A stretch of 64,000 nt of DNA from Flavobacterium sp. N2038 (lineage in GTDB: Bacteria > Bacteroidota > Bacteroidia > Flavobacteriales > Flavobacteriaceae), in the NCBI RefSeq assembly GCF_025947185.1, contig NZ_CP110001.1, forward strand, positions 1,860,001-1,924,000, read 5' to 3'. The notes beneath the pieces are model-generated. The model had not been told where the DNA came from and searched no databases. It saw only the letters and a list, made by a program, of their open reading frames with translations. Of this stretch, positions 51,370-61,800 are shown piece after piece (position 1 is the first letter of the stretch; each line of letters starts with the position of its first letter). Position numbers and translations under genes: made by a program.

Positions 51370-52197
51370 TTAAGAATTCCAAATTCCGGTTTTGGCTGTT
51401 TCAATTGCATATGAGCTAAAATCTTTAGCTTTTCTACCTAATACCTGCTCAATATCAGAAGTTATATATGAATTTCTTCCATCCAAAACCTGTTCAAAAA
51501 GATAATTTACCAGCCAGATATGATCTTCGGGAACCTCATATTCTCTGAGCATTTGTGTGTATTCTTCTAAACTTAATCCCTGAAAAGCTATGTTTTTGCC
51601 GCTTGCTTCAGCAATTTCATTTACAGCATCTTTAAACGTCAATAATCTCGGACCTGTTAATTCATAAGTTTTGGTATTATGTTTATTGTCTAAAATCGCT
51701 TCTACAACCACATCTGCAATATCATCTGCATCTGTAAAAGGTTCCAGTGCCTCAGCTCTGGGCAAAGCAACAATTCCGGCCAGAATAGGATCCAGAAATA
51801 TACTTTCGCTAAAGTTTTGATTGAACCAGCTTGCACGAATGATAGTCCAGTTTTTGGCATTTTGTTTTACAACTTCTTCACATAACTGCGCTTCTTTTTC
51901 TCCTCTTCCGGATAATAAAATCATTTTTTGTACGCCAGTTTGTGTGGCTAAACGAGTAAAATTTTCCAGTGTTTCCTCTGCAGATGGAATGGCTAAATCG
52001 GGCTGAAAAGTAATATAAACTACTTCAATATCTTTTAAGACATTTTCCCAGGTTTCCGGTTTTTCCCAATCAAAAGGAATAGTTTCGGTTCTGGAACCCA
52101 AACGAATTTCTACAGTAGCATTTGCTCCTAATCTTTCTGCAACTCTGCGTCCGGTTTTCCCATTGGAACCCAGGACTAAAATTTTGGTATTTTTCAT
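51370..52197 (-). CDS. NmrA-like NAD(P)-binding protein
   Basis: This 275-residue Rossmann-fold protein has the dinucleotide-binding motif ILVLGSNGKTGRRV at the N-terminus and the NmrA-type segments VYITFQPD, MILLSGRGEKEA and IRASWFNQNFSE. Members are atypical SDRs acting as quinone or ketone reductases or redox sensors (QorB/AzoB-like). An AraC-type regulator lies 72 bases upstream on the same strand and probably controls it. Confidence 0.9.
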   Translation of the reverse strand: MKNTKILVLGSNGKTGRRVAERLGANATVEIRLGSRTETIPFDWEKPETWENVLKDIEVVYITFQPDLAIPSAEETLENFTRLATQTGVQKMILLSGRGEKEAQLCEEVVKQNAKNWTIIRASWFNQNFSESIFLDPILAGIVALPRAEALEPFTDADDIADVVVEAILDNKHNTKTYELTGPRLLTFKDAVNEIAEASGKNIAFQGLSLEEYTQMLREYEVPEDHIWLVNYLFEQVLDGRNSYITSDIEQVLGRKAKDFSSYAIETAKTGIWNS

Positions 52198-52269
52198 ATC
52201 AATAGTTTTTTAAATGATTACTGATACAAAGTTGGTTAGATTAAAAAAAAATCATTTGTCGCAAAAGAA

Positions 52270-53148
52270 TTAAGATTTGTTTGAAAGGAATTGAAGTCTG
52301 ACCTCATTAGGCCGCATTCCGAATTTTTTATGAAAGGCATTAGAAAACGAACTCAGACTTTCGTAACCCACATCCCAGGCCGCTTCCTGAACTGTTTTTT
52401 CGCTTTCGCGGAGCAATTCATATGCTTTATGAAGCCTTTCTTCCTGAACAAATTTAAAAACCGGAATACCAAAAAGTTCTTTAAAATTCTTTTTCAGTTT
52501 ATTACTGTTCAGACCAACCATCTGCGATAATTGAGTGATTGATGGGGGTTTAGAATAATGTGTAGTAACAATTTCCTTTGCTTTAAATAATTTGTTTTTG
52601 TCAATTTCAGAGAAATCAATTTTGCTTTCTGTAGACAAAAGTGCAAAGAAATGTGCCAGAAGTTCATTGACCTGACTTTTTAAAAACAATAATCTCGTAT
52701 TGCCGGTATAAGTGGTATTAAAGATTTTTTGTACCGCCAATTGCATGTCAAGTGTCATATAATAGGACGGACCTTGTACAAAATGCTCTTTCGGATTTAA
52801 TAATTCCGGAAGCTGATTTTCAAAAATCTCTTTTTCGGCCGGAGGCAAAGAATTAAGATGTTTTAGTTTGGTAAAAATACTAATAGACTGTAAAGGCTTG
52901 TCGGGTTCAATTTTATGAGAGAATTCAACTTTTTGATTTCCAAAAAAACAAATTGCCAAACCTGTTGTGTTGGTCAGATATTTGGTTTGATTGTTATGCT
53001 TTATTTCCAATTCGACATTGCCCGATCCATAAAAAGCAAATCCAACAGCATCACCGTCGATTTCGCATTTTTGAACAAAAGGTTTTGTCGTGTTAGACTG
53101 TTCTATTAAAACAATAGAATCATTCAATTCAATAATATCTGTTGTCAT
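52270..53148 (-). CDS. AraC family transcriptional regulator
   Basis: This 292-residue regulator has two C-terminal helix-turn-helix motifs: PSITQLSQMVGLNSNKLKKNF, then TVQEAAWDVGYESLSSFSNAF ending KKFGMRPNEVR. The N-terminal domain (1-180) is divergent and likely binds an effector. It is followed by the NmrA-type gene on the same strand. Confidence 0.94.
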   Translation of the reverse strand: MTTDIIELNDSIVLIEQSNTTKPFVQKCEIDGDAVGFAFYGSGNVELEIKHNNQTKYLTNTTGLAICFFGNQKVEFSHKIEPDKPLQSISIFTKLKHLNSLPPAEKEIFENQLPELLNPKEHFVQGPSYYMTLDMQLAVQKIFNTTYTGNTRLLFLKSQVNELLAHFFALLSTESKIDFSEIDKNKLFKAKEIVTTHYSKPPSITQLSQMVGLNSNKLKKNFKELFGIPVFKFVQEERLHKAYELLRESEKTVQEAAWDVGYESLSSFSNAFHKKFGMRPNEVRLQFLSNKS

Positions 53149-53394
53149 ATTGTTTTTGGAATATTTGAAAAAGGATGAAAAGTTAAGTTTTATTTTTTAA
53201 TCCTAATCAAGATTAAGAAATAATAACTTAAACAATTCTTAAATAGTGTAAAGTATTTAAAATTAAATAATTATGATTAATTTCTGTGGTAAAGATTTTA
53301 GTAATGAATCTTTTCTCAGAGGCATATTTTTAAGCTTTTTTATTCTTTTTAAAAGTAGCTTTTGGTCAAAAAACAGCTCATTTTAGAAAAGTAC

Positions 53395-53562
53395 TGTTGA
53401 TAACTGTTTTTTGAAAATGACAAATAAAGTAGAGTTCTACTGTTGATAACTTTATTTAGAATTGTTTTAAATAGCTGTATAATTGGAGGTTATGATGACT
53501 TTCTTTCCTGTTGATAAGATGTATTTTTTGAGAGATTTTGGTGACTTTTTAACTGTTGATAA
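53395..53562. promoter_or_regulatory. Four DnaA-box-like repeats upstream of nrdB
   Basis: TGTTGATAA occurs at 53395, 53441, 53509 and 53554, all on the same strand, spaced 46, 68 and 45 bases. The reverse complement TTATCAACA differs by one base from the DnaA box TTATCCACA. The cluster lies 50-220 bases before the nrdB promoter in the 549-bp gap 53149-53697. Confidence 0.55.
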
Positions 53563-53611
53563 TTGTCCGGATTTTTAACATCAAATTCTGGACAAAGAAA
53601 GATGTCTGGCT

Positions 53612-53619
53612 TAAATTTG
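53612..53619 (+). promoter_or_regulatory. -7 box TAAATTTG of nrdB
   Basis: TAAATTTG matches TAnnTTTG, 79 bases before the nrdB start. The inverted repeat GTCCGGAT/ATTCTGGAC (53565-53572 and 53585-53593) sits in the -30 region and may be an operator. Confidence 0.5.
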
Positions 53620-53697
53620 TAAAAATACAGATGTAAAAATACCTCCCCAAGTCGGCATTTTGTATTCTCAAACAGTCACCATTAAATATTATATATC

Positions 53698-54672
53698 ATG
53701 TCTATTTTCGATAAAAGAGTCAATTATAAACCATTTGAATACCCAGAGGTATTGCAATTTACTGAAGCCATAAATAAAGCTTATTGGGTACATACAGAAG
53801 TTGATTTTACTGCTGATACTCAGGATTTTCATGCGCATTTAACGCTGGCGGAAAAAACAGCTGTAAAAAACAGTTTATTGGCAATCGCACAGATAGAAGT
53901 TGCTGTAAAAAGTTTTTGGGGAAACATTTATGAGCATTTTCCAAAGCCTGAATTCAATGGTTTGGGAAGCACTTTTGCCGAGTGTGAGTTTAGACATTCT
54001 GAGGCTTATTCGCGTTTGCTGGAGGTATTGGGGTATAATGATGAATTTGAAAAATTACTTGACGTTCCTGTGATTCGCCGACGTGTAGAATATCTTTCGG
54101 ATGTTTTAAAAGATACGCGTTCTCAGGACAACAGAAAATACATGGTTTCGCTGATTTTGTTTAGTATTCTGATCGAAAATGTATCACTTTTCAGTCAGTT
54201 TGCCATTTTGTTGTCTTTTACAAGATTTAAAGGCTACATGAAAAATGTAAGTAACATAATCGCCTGGACATCAATAGATGAACAAATACATGCTAATGGT
54301 GGAATCTATATTATAAATAAGATTAGAGAAGAATTTCCGGATTATTTTGACGAAGAAACTTTAACACTTGTTAGAGAAACAGTAAAAGATTCGATAAAGG
54401 TTGAAGCAGATATTCTGGACTGGATATTTGAAGCAGGTGAAATAGAAAGTATTAAAAAAGAAGATCTCGTTAATTTTATGAAATTTAGAATTGATGAAAG
54501 TCTGAAGCAGATTAATATTCCAACCATTTTTGATGTTAGAGTAGAAGATTATAATGCTTTGGCCTGGTTTGAAGAAGAAGTTTTTGCAAACAGTCTGGAT
54601 GATTTTTTTGCAAAACGTCCTGTAGAATATACAAAACATGATAAAAGTATTACGGCAAACGATCTTTTCTAA
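53698..54672 (+). CDS. nrdB: Ribonucleotide reductase beta subunit (class I, probably Id)
   Basis: This 324-residue radical-generating subunit has metal ligands read as Glu67, Glu97, His100, Glu160, Glu195 and His198 (from AQIEVAV, CEFRHSEAY, SILIENV and DEQIHANG). Tyr104 sits where the radical tyrosine of class Ia lies. The compact length and sequence fit the F. johnsoniae type, described as class Id with a dimanganese cofactor in which that tyrosine is not the radical site; this subclass is assigned by resemblance. nrdA follows after 12 bases. Confidence 0.92.
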   Translation: MSIFDKRVNYKPFEYPEVLQFTEAINKAYWVHTEVDFTADTQDFHAHLTLAEKTAVKNSLLAIAQIEVAVKSFWGNIYEHFPKPEFNGLGSTFAECEFRHSEAYSRLLEVLGYNDEFEKLLDVPVIRRRVEYLSDVLKDTRSQDNRKYMVSLILFSILIENVSLFSQFAILLSFTRFKGYMKNVSNIIAWTSIDEQIHANGGIYIINKIREEFPDYFDEETLTLVRETVKDSIKVEADILDWIFEAGEIESIKKEDLVNFMKFRIDESLKQINIPTIFDVRVEDYNALAWFEEEVFANSLDDFFAKRPVEYTKHDKSITANDLF

Positions 54673-54684
54673 AAAGCAAAAAAT

Positions 54685-56382
54685 ATGAATACAATGGATA
54701 TAAATGAAGCAAATGATCTTCCGCAGCATGAAAATGGAAGCAAAATGTGGTGGAAAAACTCTGAAAGTGAACAAATTTTAAATCGTGGTTATCTCTTAAA
54801 AGGTGAAACTGTTGAAGGTGCAATAGACAGAATCTGTACCGCAGCTGCAAGGAGATTATACAAACCCGAATTGAAAGAATCTTTTGTAGAAATGATCGAA
54901 CGCGGATGGATGAGCATCAGTTCACCGGTTTGGGCCAATATGGGAACAGAAAGAGGTTTGCCAATCTCTTGTTTTAATGTTCACGTTCCGGACAAAATTG
55001 AGGGAATTACACATAAGCTGGGCGAGGTAATTATGCAGACCAAAATAGGCGGAGGAACTTCGGGGTATTTTGGAGAATTGCGCGAACGCGGAAGTGCTGT
55101 AACTGATAACGGGAAGAGTAGTGGAGCAGTAAGTTTTATGAAACTTTTTGATACCGCTATGGATACGATTTCGCAAGGTGGTGTACGTCGTGGCGCATTT
55201 GCATCGTATCTGGATATTGACCATCCGGATATTGAAGAGTTCCTGAAAATAAAAAGCATCGGAAATCCGATTCAGAATTTATTTACCGGAATTTGTGTTC
55301 CTGATTACTGGATGCAGGAAATGATTGATGGGGATCAGGATAAAAGACAAATCTGGGCAAAAGTTTTAGAAAGCCGTCAGCAAAAAGGACTTCCGTATAT
55401 ATTTTTTAGTGATAATGTCAATAAAAATAAACCACAAGTATATAAAGATAGAAATCTTAGAATTAACGCCAGCAATTTGTGTAGTGAGATTATGTTGCCA
55501 TCAACAGAGGATGAATCGTTTATTTGTTGTTTGTCATCAATGAATCTGGAACTTTATGAAGAATGGAAAGATACTGAAGCAGTAAAACTGGCTATCTTTT
55601 TTCTTGATGCCGTATTACAGGAGTTTATTGAAAAAACGGAGGGTGATTATTACCTTTCGAGTGCAAACAGATTTGCCAAAAGACACCGTGCTTTGGGCTT
55701 AGGCGTTTTAGGATGGCATTCTTATTTGCAGAAAAATATGATTCCGTTTGAAGGAATGGAATCCAAAATGAAAACAACAGAAATATTTAAACATATTAGC
55801 GACAAAGCTGATAAAGCAACGCAGGAACTGGCGCGAATTTATGGAGAGCCGGAATTGTTAAAAGGTTACGGAAAACGCAATACGACCACAATGGCCATTG
55901 CGCCTACAACTTCATCATCGGCAATTTTAGGACAAACGTCTCCGGGTATCGAACCTTTTAGCAGTAACTACTATAAAGCAGGTTTAAGTAAAGGAAATTT
56001 TATGCGTAAGAATAAATACCTTAAAAAATTGCTGGAAGAAAAAGGACTGGATAATGAGGAAGTTTGGCGCGAAATTATGCTAAACGGAGGAAGTGTACAA
56101 CATATGTCGCAGCTATCTCAAATAGAAAAAGATGTCTTTAAAACCTTTAAAGAAATCAGTCAGCTTGAAATTGTTCAGCAAGCCTCGATTCGTCAGAAAT
56201 ATGTAGATCAGGGGCAAAGTCTGAATCTTAATATTCCTGCAGAATTGCCTATTAAGGAAGTAAATCGCTTAATGATCGAAGCCTGGCAATTGGGGATTAA
56301 AAGCTTGTATTATCAACGAAGTCAGAGTGTTTCAAAAGAACTTGTTACAAGTTTAGTTTCCTGCAGCAGTTGTGAATCATAA
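54685..56382 (+). CDS. nrdA: Ribonucleotide reductase alpha subunit, compact form
   Basis: This is the catalytic subunit that reduces ribonucleotides to deoxyribonucleotides. At 565 residues it is much shorter than the usual 700-850 and lacks an N-terminal ATP-cone. Active-site residues are Cys96 (LPISCFNV), Asn264/Cys266/Glu268 (NLCSE) and a cysteine of the SFICCL pair (281/282). The C-terminal electron-relay cysteines Cys560 and Cys563 are present in SCSSCES. The compact size agrees with the minimal class Id architecture reported for F. johnsoniae. A terminator follows directly. Confidence 0.93.
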   Translation: MNTMDINEANDLPQHENGSKMWWKNSESEQILNRGYLLKGETVEGAIDRICTAAARRLYKPELKESFVEMIERGWMSISSPVWANMGTERGLPISCFNVHVPDKIEGITHKLGEVIMQTKIGGGTSGYFGELRERGSAVTDNGKSSGAVSFMKLFDTAMDTISQGGVRRGAFASYLDIDHPDIEEFLKIKSIGNPIQNLFTGICVPDYWMQEMIDGDQDKRQIWAKVLESRQQKGLPYIFFSDNVNKNKPQVYKDRNLRINASNLCSEIMLPSTEDESFICCLSSMNLELYEEWKDTEAVKLAIFFLDAVLQEFIEKTEGDYYLSSANRFAKRHRALGLGVLGWHSYLQKNMIPFEGMESKMKTTEIFKHISDKADKATQELARIYGEPELLKGYGKRNTTTMAIAPTTSSSAILGQTSPGIEPFSSNYYKAGLSKGNFMRKNKYLKKLLEEKGLDNEEVWREIMLNGGSVQHMSQLSQIEKDVFKTFKEISQLEIVQQASIRQKYVDQGQSLNLNIPAELPIKEVNRLMIEAWQLGIKSLYYQRSQSVSKELVTSLVSCSSCES

Positions 56383-56387
56383 AAATA

Positions 56388-56415
56388 AAAACCGGATCGT
56401 TTCCGGTTTTTTTTT
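56388..56415 (+). terminator. Terminator of the nrdBA operon
   Basis: Stem AAAACCGGA/TCCGGTTTT (56388-56396 and 56402-56410) followed by Ts. The rest of the gap to 56822 is AT-rich, and only a possible -7 box TAAGTTTG at 56781-56788 stands out. Confidence 0.87.
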
Positions 56416-56822
56416 GTTTAAGAAAGAAACTAAAAAGTAAAACACATTTTAATGAATTGCGGATTCATTTTTATATTGCAGATTTTTTTTGTTAAATCAA
56501 ATACACTAAATTTTCCGAAATTCTCCGTTTTAAGAAATTGGCTACGGCATTTTTATTCGAATTAAAAAAAATACAATTTTAACTTCACAAAAATTGTAAA
56601 ATAGGCTATTGAAAAATCTGTTTTTAAGAAGCCAAATATTAATTATAGTATAATTTTTCAGCATTATCATTTTGTTAAATTATCAAATTTTTAAGAAATT
56701 CTGTTTTAAGAAGAATAATTTTAAAAATATCATCGAGATTTTGTGTACGAGAACAAATTAGGATTATTCGATAATATTAGTAAGTTTGTTGAGAATAATT
56801 CAATTCCTCAAAAGCCAAAAAT

Positions 56823-57413
56823 TTGTTGTCATTGTCCCTTAATCAAGATAAAATTTTAATTGATCGTCTTCGTAATGGAGATGAATCGGCTTTGACAGAA
56901 TTGTACAATACATTTTGGCAGGCGCTTTTTATGTCGGCGTACAATGTGATTAAAGACAAAGAATTGTGCGAAGATATTATTCAGGATATATTTCTTAATA
57001 TCTGGACCAATCGCGAAAAACTCGAAATTCATATTTCTTTAAAAGGCTATATGTATGCCTGCGCCCGATATCAGGTTTTTAATCATTTAAGAAAGAATAA
57101 AGACAAAATTCATGTCGAACTTTTTGATGATTTAGAAAAACGTTTTCAATACACCACGCCCGAAACCCAATTGATGCATGAAGAATTGGTGCAACAACTT
57201 CATTTAATTGTTGAAACCCTTCCGGAGAAATGCCAGGCTGTATATAAACTTAGCAGAGAAGAACAGCTAAGTCATAAAGAAATTGCCGAACGCCTGAATA
57301 TTTCCACCAAAACGGTCGAAAATCATATTACAAAGGCACTTCAGACCATTCGCTTGTCAATGGGCAGTACTCTTAGTATGACAATGATTTTGTGGCTTTC
57401 TGAAAACCTTTAG
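56823..57413 (+). CDS. ECF-type RNA polymerase sigma factor (TTG start)
   Basis: This 196-residue sigma-70 family factor of the SusC/D-associated ECF class has region 2 around LYNTFWQALFMSAYNVIKDKELCEDIIQDIFLNIW and region 4 with LSREEQLSHKEIAERLNISTKTVENHITKAL. No ATG exists near the N-terminus, so translation must begin at TTG (56823, 56826 or 56832). It is followed by a FecR-type anti-sigma factor and SusC/SusD-like genes, the usual outer-membrane signalling cascade. Confidence 0.92.
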   Translation: MLSLSLNQDKILIDRLRNGDESALTELYNTFWQALFMSAYNVIKDKELCEDIIQDIFLNIWTNREKLEIHISLKGYMYACARYQVFNHLRKNKDKIHVELFDDLEKRFQYTTPETQLMHEELVQQLHLIVETLPEKCQAVYKLSREEQLSHKEIAERLNISTKTVENHITKALQTIRLSMGSTLSMTMILWLSENL

Positions 57414-57585
57414 GAGAAAGTTAAAATGGTTACCAATTATAAGTCTAAACCGTTGTATTTCCTTATTTCCGACGAGACTTTTCTTAAAAAGATAAAAAAA
57501 ATTAAAAAAAAATACGATTTGGACTAGGGGGTAAATATCTTTTTAGATACTTACTTAATATACTCCTGCATTAATAATAAAAAAA

Positions 57586-58737
57586 ATGAAAAAAGAAGAA
57601 TTCTTAACGTTATTAAACAGATATCTTTCTGGCGATACTAGTCGGGAGGAGAGTAAACAATTACTACATTTTTACGAAAGTTTCCAGACTTCAGAAGAAT
57701 GGGATGATGCTTTGGGTTCTAAAGAAGAACTGGAACACAAAATGAGAATGCGTCTTCAAAAAGCAATTCAGTCTGACGAAACAAAAGCAGTCCCGCTTAA
57801 ACCATTTTATACTACGACCCGATTTAAGTTTATAGCCATGGCAGCATCATTGCTATTGCTAATTTCGATTTCGATAATTGTCAATAAAACCAATCCGCTT
57901 AAAATTGAAACTCCGGTTGTTGCTCACAAAGAAATTTTGATAGGAAGTGATAAAGCAACTTTGACATTAGAAGATGGTTCTGTAATTACTTTAGAAAAAG
58001 GTAAAGCTTACAATAAAGGAAATGCTTCCAGTAATGGAGAAAAATTGGTTTACAATTCAAAAGAGAATAAACCGGCAGGAATTAGAAATAACTTTTTAAC
58101 AATTCCAAGAGGAGGACAGTTTTTTGTGCAGCTGGCAGACAGCACAAGAGTCTGGTTAAACTCAGAATCGCAATTAAAATATCCGGTGGCTTTTGTTGAT
58201 GGACAAACCAGACAAGTAGAACTGGTTTACGGAGAAGCCTATTTTGAAGTGTCGCCAAGTACAAAACATAAAGGTTCCAGATTTAAAGTAAAAACTCAAA
58301 TGCAAAATGTTGAGGTTATTGGTACCGAGTTTAATATTAAAGCGTACAAAGACGAAACAGCAATTTATACCACATTGGTAAAAGGTAAGGTTGCCGTAAG
58401 CAATTCAAACAATAAAGAAACTTTAACGCCAAACGAGCAATCGACAATCAGTAATAACAACGATCATATTGCTATCGCTCAGGTCGATGTATATAATGAA
58501 ATTTCCTGGAGAAAAGGATTGTTTGTTTTTAAAGGAATGCCGCTTAAGGAGATTGCAAAGGTACTGTCGAGATGGTATGATGTAGATATTGTGTTTGCAG
58601 ATCCGGCACTTGGAAACGTGAAATTTAACGGTGTTTTGAATAAAAATCAGAAACTGGAAGACATATTAACCACGATTAAGAATATTAATTTTATTAATGC
58701 CTATGAGAAAAAAGACGATAAGATTATTATCAAGTAA
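57586..58737 (+). CDS. FecR-type anti-sigma factor
   Basis: This 383-residue inner-membrane protein has a cytosolic helical sigma-binding part (1-75), a membrane segment (about 79-97) and a periplasmic FecR domain (TIPRGGQFFVQLADSTRVWLNSESQLKYP, VYGEAYFEV, VIGTEFNIKAY). A C-terminal DUF4974 domain follows (PLKEIAKVLSRWYDVDIVFADP). It receives the signal from the SusC-like receptor through the N-terminal STN domain of the latter and releases the ECF sigma factor. Confidence 0.95.
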   Translation: MKKEEFLTLLNRYLSGDTSREESKQLLHFYESFQTSEEWDDALGSKEELEHKMRMRLQKAIQSDETKAVPLKPFYTTTRFKFIAMAASLLLLISISIIVNKTNPLKIETPVVAHKEILIGSDKATLTLEDGSVITLEKGKAYNKGNASSNGEKLVYNSKENKPAGIRNNFLTIPRGGQFFVQLADSTRVWLNSESQLKYPVAFVDGQTRQVELVYGEAYFEVSPSTKHKGSRFKVKTQMQNVEVIGTEFNIKAYKDETAIYTTLVKGKVAVSNSNNKETLTPNEQSTISNNNDHIAIAQVDVYNEISWRKGLFVFKGMPLKEIAKVLSRWYDVDIVFADPALGNVKFNGVLNKNQKLEDILTTIKNINFINAYEKKDDKIIIK

Positions 58738-58742
58738 AAAGA

Positions 58743-58790
58743 AAAGGGATTAAAGTTCAGACCTCTCACCGTACCGCACTTTATCCCTTT
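58743..58790 (+). terminator. Hairpin between FecR and SusC genes (terminator or attenuator)
   Basis: AAAGGGAT (58743-58750) pairs with ATCCCTTT (58783-58790), and AAAGT (58752-58756) continues with ACTTT (58778-58782) across one bulge. No long T-run follows, so read-through into the receptor gene is likely. Confidence 0.6.
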
Positions 58791-58849
58791 CTGTGTATTA
58801 ATCCATTAATCAGTTTTAACAACCAACCAACCAATTAACATGTAAATTT

Positions 58850-61800
58850 ATGAAATTTAAATTAACCAGTGCCTATTTCTATCTTAGAAAAGGGCTAATT
58901 ATTAACATTATGAGAACTTTTGTATTCTTGTTTTGTACTACAATTTTTGGTTTTTCTCCCGTAAATCTATTTTCACAAAACACAAAAGTTGTAATTGCCG
59001 CTGATAAAACGGTGTCTGTAGATGAAGTTTTTGAAATCATTAAAAAGCAGACAGATTATACTTTTATTTATCAGGAAGATTTATTTAAAAAATTGCCTAA
59101 AGTACATCTTAAAAAAGGGAAAATTCGTGTGAATGACCTTTTAGAAGCCACCTTTTCCAGTAAAGATTTTGATTTTAGTTTTTCAAATGGAAATACCATT
59201 TTAGTTCGAAAAGTACCAAAAGAAAATGTAGTGGTCTTGCAGTCAAAACTAATTGAAATTAAAGGTATTGTTACCAATGATAAAGGAGATCCGATTCCCG
59301 GTGTAAATGTCAAAGTAAAAGGTACAGGCGCAGCCGCTCAGACCGATTTTGACGGAAAGTACACTATTATGGCTCCGGAAGACGGACAAATTTTGTTTAC
59401 TTATATCGGACATCGCGCCCAAGTTGTTGAGGTTAATAAAAGAAAAGTAATTAACATTAAACTGGCAGAAGAAAGAAACGAATTGGAAGGTGTTGTTGTC
59501 AATACAGGAGTTACCGTACGTAAAAAAGAATTGATTACGGGAGCAGTTTCAACTTTTAGAGGCGAAGAATTAAGACAGATTTCTACACAAAATGTGGTTC
59601 AGGCTTTAAAAACTTTAGACCCTTCTTTTATTGTTTTGAATAACAATATTGCAGGTTCTAATCCAAATGTATTGCCTGTAATTGAGGTGAGGGGGCAAAC
59701 GAGTTTATCTGTTAATCAGGTAGACGATCAATTTAAAGAAGATCCAAACCAGCCGTTGTTTATTTTGGACGGATTTCCAACTACTTTACAACAGATTGTT
59801 GATTTAGATATTAATAGAATTGCCAGTGTTACTTTGCTTAAAGATGCGGCTTCTACAGCACTGTACGGTTCACGCTCAGCAAATGGAGTTGTTGTTGTTG
59901 AGACGATTAAACCAGTTCCGGGAAAACTACAGCTTTCTTATGTTTATAATTCCTCTTACGAATTTGCAGATTTGAGTGTTTATAATTTAATGAATGCAGA
60001 GCAAAAACTGGAATTTGAAAGAATTTCTAAAGCTTATATCCCAAATCCGGGAACTCCTTTGCCAACTGTTTATAAATGGAACGAAGTTTATAACCAGCGT
60101 TTGGCAGCAGTACGTCGAGGTGTTAATACTTATTGGCTTAACGAACCCATTCAGATGGGATTAACATCCGGACATAGTTTGACCATTGGCGGAGGATCAG
60201 AAGAACTTCGATTTAATTTGGCCGGAAATTATAAAACTGTTGCAGGAACTATGAAAGGTACTGAACATAATACCTGGGGGTATAGTGCCAATATAACATA
60301 CAAACGAAAAAAATTAAGTATCAATAATAATCTATTGGTTTCAGGAGCTGACAATCAGGAATCTCCTTATGGTGATTTTGCTACTTGGGCAAGGGTGAGT
60401 CCATACTATGAAAAATATAATGAAAATGGTGTGGCAACCCGATATTTAGACGGATCTTCAATACCATTGCCACCGAATGAATTGGTTATTAATCAGCCGG
60501 AAAACCCTTTGTACAATGTTAGATTGAATAGTTTTAACAAAAGCGGCGAATTTAATTTTACGAACAACTTTGCGCTTAATTACGATTTCAATCCGCATAT
60601 AAAAACAACTGCCGCAATTTCTGTTACAAGACTTGACAAACAGAAAACAGAATTTGTTTCGCCGGATGATACACGATATATATTAGATATTCCATCGGAG
60701 AAAGGAAAATATAGAAGAAGGGATTATTTGACTAATAAATGGAATGCCAACATTGGAGGGACCTATTCAAATGTGTTCAATAATGTTCATTCTCTAAATT
60801 ATACCATGCGAGCTTCGGCATACGAAACAGATTACAATGCTTACGGTTCTATCTTAAGAGGATTTCCTTTAGGAGTTCCCGGAAATCCGTCTTTTGCTTT
60901 TGGATTTGAAAAAAACTCACAGCCCTTTGTCGATAATGAATTAGTTAGAAGTATTGATTTGACCAACCAGGTCAATTATGCTTATGACAGAAGATATTTG
61001 TTTGATTTTACACAGACAATTTCAGGAGCGACAAACTTTGGAACCAATAAAAAATATTCTCCGTATTGGGGTGTTGGGGTAGGATGGAACATCAACAACG
61101 AGTTTAAGATGGATCAGAATATTGTCAACATTTTTAAAGTTCGTGCCAATTTTGGACAAACAGGAAATCAAAATTTAGTAGGATATGCATCTCATGATGT
61201 TTATGCATACGATCCTAACACTAATATTTTTGGGGCAGGATTAAATATTACTCAATTATCAAATGCTGATTTGGAGCCTCAGAAAACAGAAGATTTATCT
61301 TTAGGATTAGATCTGGCAATGTTTAGAAACAGGCTTACAGTGACTTTGGGAGCTTATAAGCGTCAGACTTCACCACAAATTGTTGCTATAGATCTTGCTG
61401 CTTCTACCGGAGTAACGGCTTATCCGTTAAATGTAGGTTATATCACGACCCGCGGATTAGAACTAAAAGCAAATTATAATATCATCAACAACTTAAGAGA
61501 GAGTATTATTTGGGGTATCGGATTAACAGCAACCACAAATGAAAATGAATTAGGAGGTTTTAATAATGCACTGGCTTCTTTAAATGATGCTGCTAAAAAA
61601 ACAACCAGTCTTACCAGATATTATGATGGAGCAAGTACAAATGATCTTTGGGCGGTACCTTCATTAGGAATTGATCCCGGAACAGGACGAGAAATTTTCT
61701 TAAAGAAAAACGGAGAAACCACTTTTGTATTAGATAAAAAAGATGAGGTTGTAATGGGGAATTCCAGAGAAATAGCTACAGGGGTTGTTTCTACAACTTT

